Positions 4,642-6,942 of a DNA stretch of 6,942 nucleotides are shown here, piece by piece. The translations under genes were made by a program, and so were the position numbers. The stretch is from an uncultured Collinsella sp. (GTDB lineage Bacteria; Actinomycetota; Coriobacteriia; Coriobacteriales; Coriobacteriaceae), in assembly GCA_900754525.1 (NCBI GenBank), contig CAAEDE010000038.1, positions 1-6,942 of the forward strand, in the 5' to 3' direction. Position 1 is the stretch's first letter, and each line of letters begins with the position of its first letter. The notes beneath the pieces are model-generated. The model did not search any database. It worked only from the letters and a program-made list of their open reading frames with translations, and was not told the origin of the DNA.

Positions 4642-6942
4642 CGACAACGCGCTGGTGGTGGCGCTCGATACCTCGACCGACATGCTTGCCTGCGCGGCAA
4701 GCTGGATTGATGGGCAGACGGGCGAGACGAAGCTCGTGAGTGGCGACCACATGTGTCGCCGTCACGCCAACGTTGAGCTCGTGAATACCGTTGATGGCGT
4801 GCTGGCTCAAGCCGGTCTGGATCGCAGCGATGTTGGTTGCTATGTGGTCGGCCGCGGCCCGGGGTCCTTTACGGGTGTGCGCATCGGCATCTCCACTGCC
4901 AAGGGCCTCGCGCGTGGTGCCAATGTTCCGCTGCTGGGCGTGTCGACGCTCGACGCTTGCGCTTGGACGGCGTGGAAGGCTGGCGTGCGCGGCAAGCTTG
5001 GTATCTTGGCCGATGCTATGCGCGGTGAGGTATATCCGGCGCTGTATATGCTGGTCGATGAGGGCCCCGAGCGTCAATTTGAGCGCGAACACGTGGTCAA
5101 GGCCGCCGTGGCGCTCGATGAGTGGCGCCAAGCAGCGGACTGGGACCAGGTTCAGCTGACCGGTGACGGTCTCGTGCGCTATGGCAAGCTGCTGGGTGAG
5201 GACGAGACCGCCCGCTGCGTGGAGCGCGACCTGTGGTGGCCTTCGGGCGAGGGCTTGCTGCTCGCGCACGCTGCGGGTGACGGCGATCCGGCTCGCGTCC
5301 TGCCGATTTACACGCGCCTTTCGGATGCCGAGGAAAACGAGCGCAAGCGTCTTGGTCTTGCCGAGAGTGCGCAGAGCGAAATTACGGGCGTTGCCGATGA
5401 GCTTGCCGGTCGTCATCTGCAGTTCCGTCCCATGGGCGCGGCGGATGCCGAGGGCGCGAGCACGCTGGAGGCTGCCTGCTTTGAAGGTGCCGGACACGAG
5501 GCGTGGACGCCGGGCATGTTCCTGTCCGAACTGGGCGAGGACGTCGCTGCGCCGCGTAGTTGGTGGGTGGCACACGACGACGGCAAGCTACTGGGCCTTG
5601 CCGGCGGTATGGTCGTGGACGGTGATGTGCAGATTTTGGATGTCGCCGTCGACCCGGCACATCGCCGTGAGGGCATTGCCCGCAAGCTGCTGTCGCATGT
5701 GAGCTATGATGCCCAGATGCTCGGCTGCACCACGGCTTCGCTCGAGGTCGAGGACGGCAACGAGGGAGCGATCGCGCTCTATAACGCTCTGGGCTTTACC
5801 GAGGCAGGACGGCGCCGCGGCTACTATGGTGCCGGCAAGGATGCCATCGTCATGACGGCTCCGCTGCCCCTGGTGCTTCCGGTCGACAATGCTTCGCCCG
5901 AGCCGACGGCGGCAGAGCAGCGCGTATGGCCGCTGCCTGCTCCTGGGCGCTCCGAGGGGGAGCGTGCCGAAATTGAGCGCCGCCGCCTAGTGCTCGCTAT
6001 CGAGAGTTCCTGCGACGAGACGGCCGTGGCGATTATCGATGCGGATGGCAATATGCTGGCCAACCAGGTGTCGACGCAGATTGATTTTCACGCCCGCTTT
6101 GGCGGCGTGGTGCCCGAGATCGCCTCGCGCAAACACGTCGAGGTGATTGTGAGTGTCGTGGATGCGGCGCTCGAGGATGCCGCAGCATCGCTTGGTCTTG
6201 AGGGTGGAGCCATTGCTCCCAGCGAGCTTGCCGCCGTGGGCGTGACACAGGGTCCGGGCCTGGTGGGCGCGCTCGTGGTTGGCGTCGCCTTCGCCAAGGG
6301 CTTTGCCTACGCTGCCGGCAAGCCGCTCGTGTGCGTCAACCATCTGGAGGGGCACCTGTTTGCCAACCTGCTGGCGCAACCCGACCTCAAACCGCCGTTT
6401 ATCTTCACGCTTGTCTCGGGTGGGCACACCATGCTCGTGCACGTGAAGGCGTGGGGCGACTACGAGGTGCTCGGTGAGACGCTCGACGACGCTGTGGGCG
6501 AGGCCTTCGACAAGGTAGCCAAGGCATTGGGTCTGGGCTATCCCGGTGGCCCCATCATTTCCAAGCTGGCCGAGACGGGCAACCCCAAGGCGATCGATTT
6601 CCCCCGTGCGCTTAACAGCAGAGGAGACTATCGCTTCTCGCTTTCGGGCCTTAAAACCGCTGTGACGCTCTACATTGAACAGGAGACCAAGGCCGGGCGC
6701 ACGATTCACCTGCCCGATCTGGCAGCTTCGTTTGAGGCAGCTGTCTTTGACGTGCAGTACAAGAAGGCCAAAAACGCATTGCACGCTACCGGATGCAAGG
6801 AATACTGCATCGGTGGCGGCGTCTCGGCCAACCCGCATCTGCGCGAGATGATGATCAAGAAGCTTGGACGTCAGGGGATTCGCGTAACGGTGCCGCCCTT
6901 GTCTGCCTGTACCGATAACGCAGCCATGATCGCGGAGGTCGC
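4628..6942 (+). CDS. tsaB/rimI/tsaD: TsaB-RimI-TsaD triple fusion protein (3' end outside window)
   Basis: One uninterrupted frame of 771 complete codons runs from ATG 4628 to the window edge. It joins TsaB (about residues 9-237), the N-acetyltransferase RimI (262-415) and TsaD (454 onward), with linkers at 238-261 and 416-453. TsaB and TsaD form the dimer that, with TsaE, transfers threonylcarbamoyl to tRNA A37; RimI acetylates protein N-termini, classically ribosomal protein S18. The start overlaps tsaE by 14 nt; only a weak AAGG (4615-4618) precedes it by 9 nt, so coupling to tsaE is likely. By comparison with E. coli TsaD, about 30-45 residues are missing beyond the window, giving an expected total near 800-815. 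No stop or frameshift was found at either junction, and each junction was checked codon by codon. The domain order matches the separate tsaB, rimI and tsaD genes of other actinobacteria. Confidence 0.93.
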   Translation, partial: MSLHNDNALVVALDTSTDMLACAASWIDGQTGETKLVSGDHMCRRHANVELVNTVDGVLAQAGLDRSDVGCYVVGRGPGSFTGVRIGISTAKGLARGANVPLLGVSTLDACAWTAWKAGVRGKLGILADAMRGEVYPALYMLVDEGPERQFEREHVVKAAVALDEWRQAADWDQVQLTGDGLVRYGKLLGEDETARCVERDLWWPSGEGLLLAHAAGDGDPARVLPIYTRLSDAEENERKRLGLAESAQSEITGVADELAGRHLQFRPMGAADAEGASTLEAACFEGAGHEAWTPGMFLSELGEDVAAPRSWWVAHDDGKLLGLAGGMVVDGDVQILDVAVDPAHRREGIARKLLSHVSYDAQMLGCTTASLEVEDGNEGAIALYNALGFTEAGRRRGYYGAGKDAIVMTAPLPLVLPVDNASPEPTAAEQRVWPLPAPGRSEGERAEIERRRLVLAIESSCDETAVAIIDADGNMLANQVSTQIDFHARFGGVVPEIASRKHVEVIVSVVDAALEDAAASLGLEGGAIAPSELAAVGVTQGPGLVGALVVGVAFAKGFAYAAGKPLVCVNHLEGHLFANLLAQPDLKPPFIFTLVSGGHTMLVHVKAWGDYEVLGETLDDAVGEAFDKVAKALGLGYPGGPIISKLAETGNPKAIDFPRALNSRGDYRFSLSGLKTAVTLYIEQETKAGRTIHLPDLAASFEAAVFDVQYKKAKNALHATGCKEYCIGGGVSANPHLREMMIKKLGRQGIRVTVPPLSACTDNAAMIAEV
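4652..5338 (+). other. TsaB domain of the fusion
   Basis: Residues 9-237 match TsaB, the non-catalytic ASKHA-fold partner needed for TsaD activity. LVVALDTST (9-17) is the phosphate-1-like N-terminal strand. GRGPGSFTGVRIG (75-87) is the most diagnostic TsaB signature. The C-terminal PIYTRLSDAE (226-235) corresponds to the usual P-x-Y-x-R end of TsaB. The HxxxH metal motif of TsaD is absent, as expected for TsaB. Length is normal for the family, so the domain looks complete rather than a remnant. Confidence 0.92.
5411..5872 (+). other. RimI (GNAT N-acetyltransferase) domain of the fusion
   Basis: Residues 262-415 align with RimI from its first strand (LQFRPM, 264-269) to its end (DAIVM, 405-409). 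The acetyl-CoA loop R-x-x-G-x-A is RREGIA at 346-351, after the strand ending DVAVDP. LEVEDGN (372-378) and ALYNALGF (383-390) hold Glu373 and Tyr385, which correspond to the catalytic Glu103 and Tyr115 of enterobacterial RimI. RRRGYY (395-400) also matches the family. All key residues are kept, so an active N-terminal acetyltransferase is likely. The natural substrate here is inferred only from the family. Confidence 0.9.
5873..5986 (+). other. RimI-TsaD interdomain linker
   Basis: Residues 416-453 are rich in Pro, Ala, Glu and Arg and match no fold I recognise, so they are probably a flexible tether between RimI and TsaD. A purine run GAGGGGGAG (5954-5962) looks like a Shine-Dalgarno. However, the in-frame codons after it are a rare ATT (5972) and a GTG (5990) that is 27 nt away, so independent initiation of TsaD is not well supported. 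Confidence 0.6.
5987..6942 (+). other. TsaD domain of the fusion (C-terminal end not in window)
   Basis: TsaD (formerly Gcp/YgjD) is the catalytic ASKHA-fold, metal-containing transferase of t6A synthesis. Present in order are LAIESSCDETAVAI (456-469), FGGVVPEIASRKHVE, TQGPGLVGAL, NHLEGH with metal ligands His572 and His576, SGGHT (597-601), GEAFDKVAKALGLGYPGGP, FSLSGLKTAV, GGGVSANPHLR, and CTDNAAMIA with the third ligand Asp763. Every core motif of an active TsaD is intact; only the short C-terminal end is lost at the window edge. The older label O-sialoglycoprotein endopeptidase for this family is a misnomer. Confidence 0.95.

Noticed and set aside
4526..5575. Long open frame of 349 codons on the minus strand
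   Set aside because: It lies opposite tsaE and the TsaB domain, whose motifs are unmistakable. Its composition, rich in Arg, His and Ala, is typical of an antisense shadow in GC-rich coding DNA, and it has no recognisable domain.
5163..5702. Alternative + strand frame of 179 codons within the TsaB-RimI region
   Set aside because: The translation is Arg-, Cys- and Ser-rich without motifs, whereas the main frame reads clear TsaB and RimI signatures across the same bases.
5987..6838. Open frame of 283 codons on the minus strand opposite TsaD
   Set aside because: TsaD motifs fill the + strand throughout; the minus frame is an antisense shadow with no family motif.

Overview
The window is one strand-uniform gene cluster from a moderately high-GC actinobacterium. 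The gene order acpS, nnr, alr, then tsaE, tsaB, rimI, tsaD is the familiar actinobacterial arrangement. The way the last three genes are joined, the protein sequences and the codon use suggest the Coriobacteriia (Collinsella-like). That placement is an inference from memory of such proteins, not a database result.

Layout. Positions 1-47 are the 3' end of an upstream transcription unit, closed by a strong intrinsic terminator at 48-79. Positions 80-188 hold a short promoter and leader region with two sigma70-like promoter candidates and a near-perfect Shine-Dalgarno that fixes the acpS start at 189. Six genes then follow on the + strand with gaps of 0-12 nt or short overlaps, so they very probably form one operon: acpS (189-728), nnr (729-2345), alr (2348-3493), a family 4 uracil-DNA glycosylase (3502-4122), tsaE (4135-4641), and a very long reading frame from 4628 that is still open at the window end. 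No RNA genes, insertion sequences, CRISPR arrays or phage signs were seen.

The long frame is the notable feature. It encodes TsaB, RimI and TsaD domains in one polypeptide, in the same order as the separate genes of other actinobacteria, with the diagnostic motifs of all three present. With TsaE just upstream, the cluster supplies the whole threonylcarbamoyl-transfer machinery for tRNA t6A37 except TsaC/Sua5, which makes the threonylcarbamoyl-AMP substrate and is not in the window. RimI, the ribosomal protein N-acetyltransferase, is built into that machine.

The other genes are housekeeping: activation of acyl carrier protein (AcpS), repair of hydrated NAD(P)H (Nnr), D-alanine for peptidoglycan (Alr), and removal of uracil from DNA (UDG). 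I do not see a wholly new system. The points worth a second look are the triple fusion, an alanine racemase lacking the usual carbamylated lysine, a 55-residue tail on AcpS, and the glycosylase placed between alr and tsaE.
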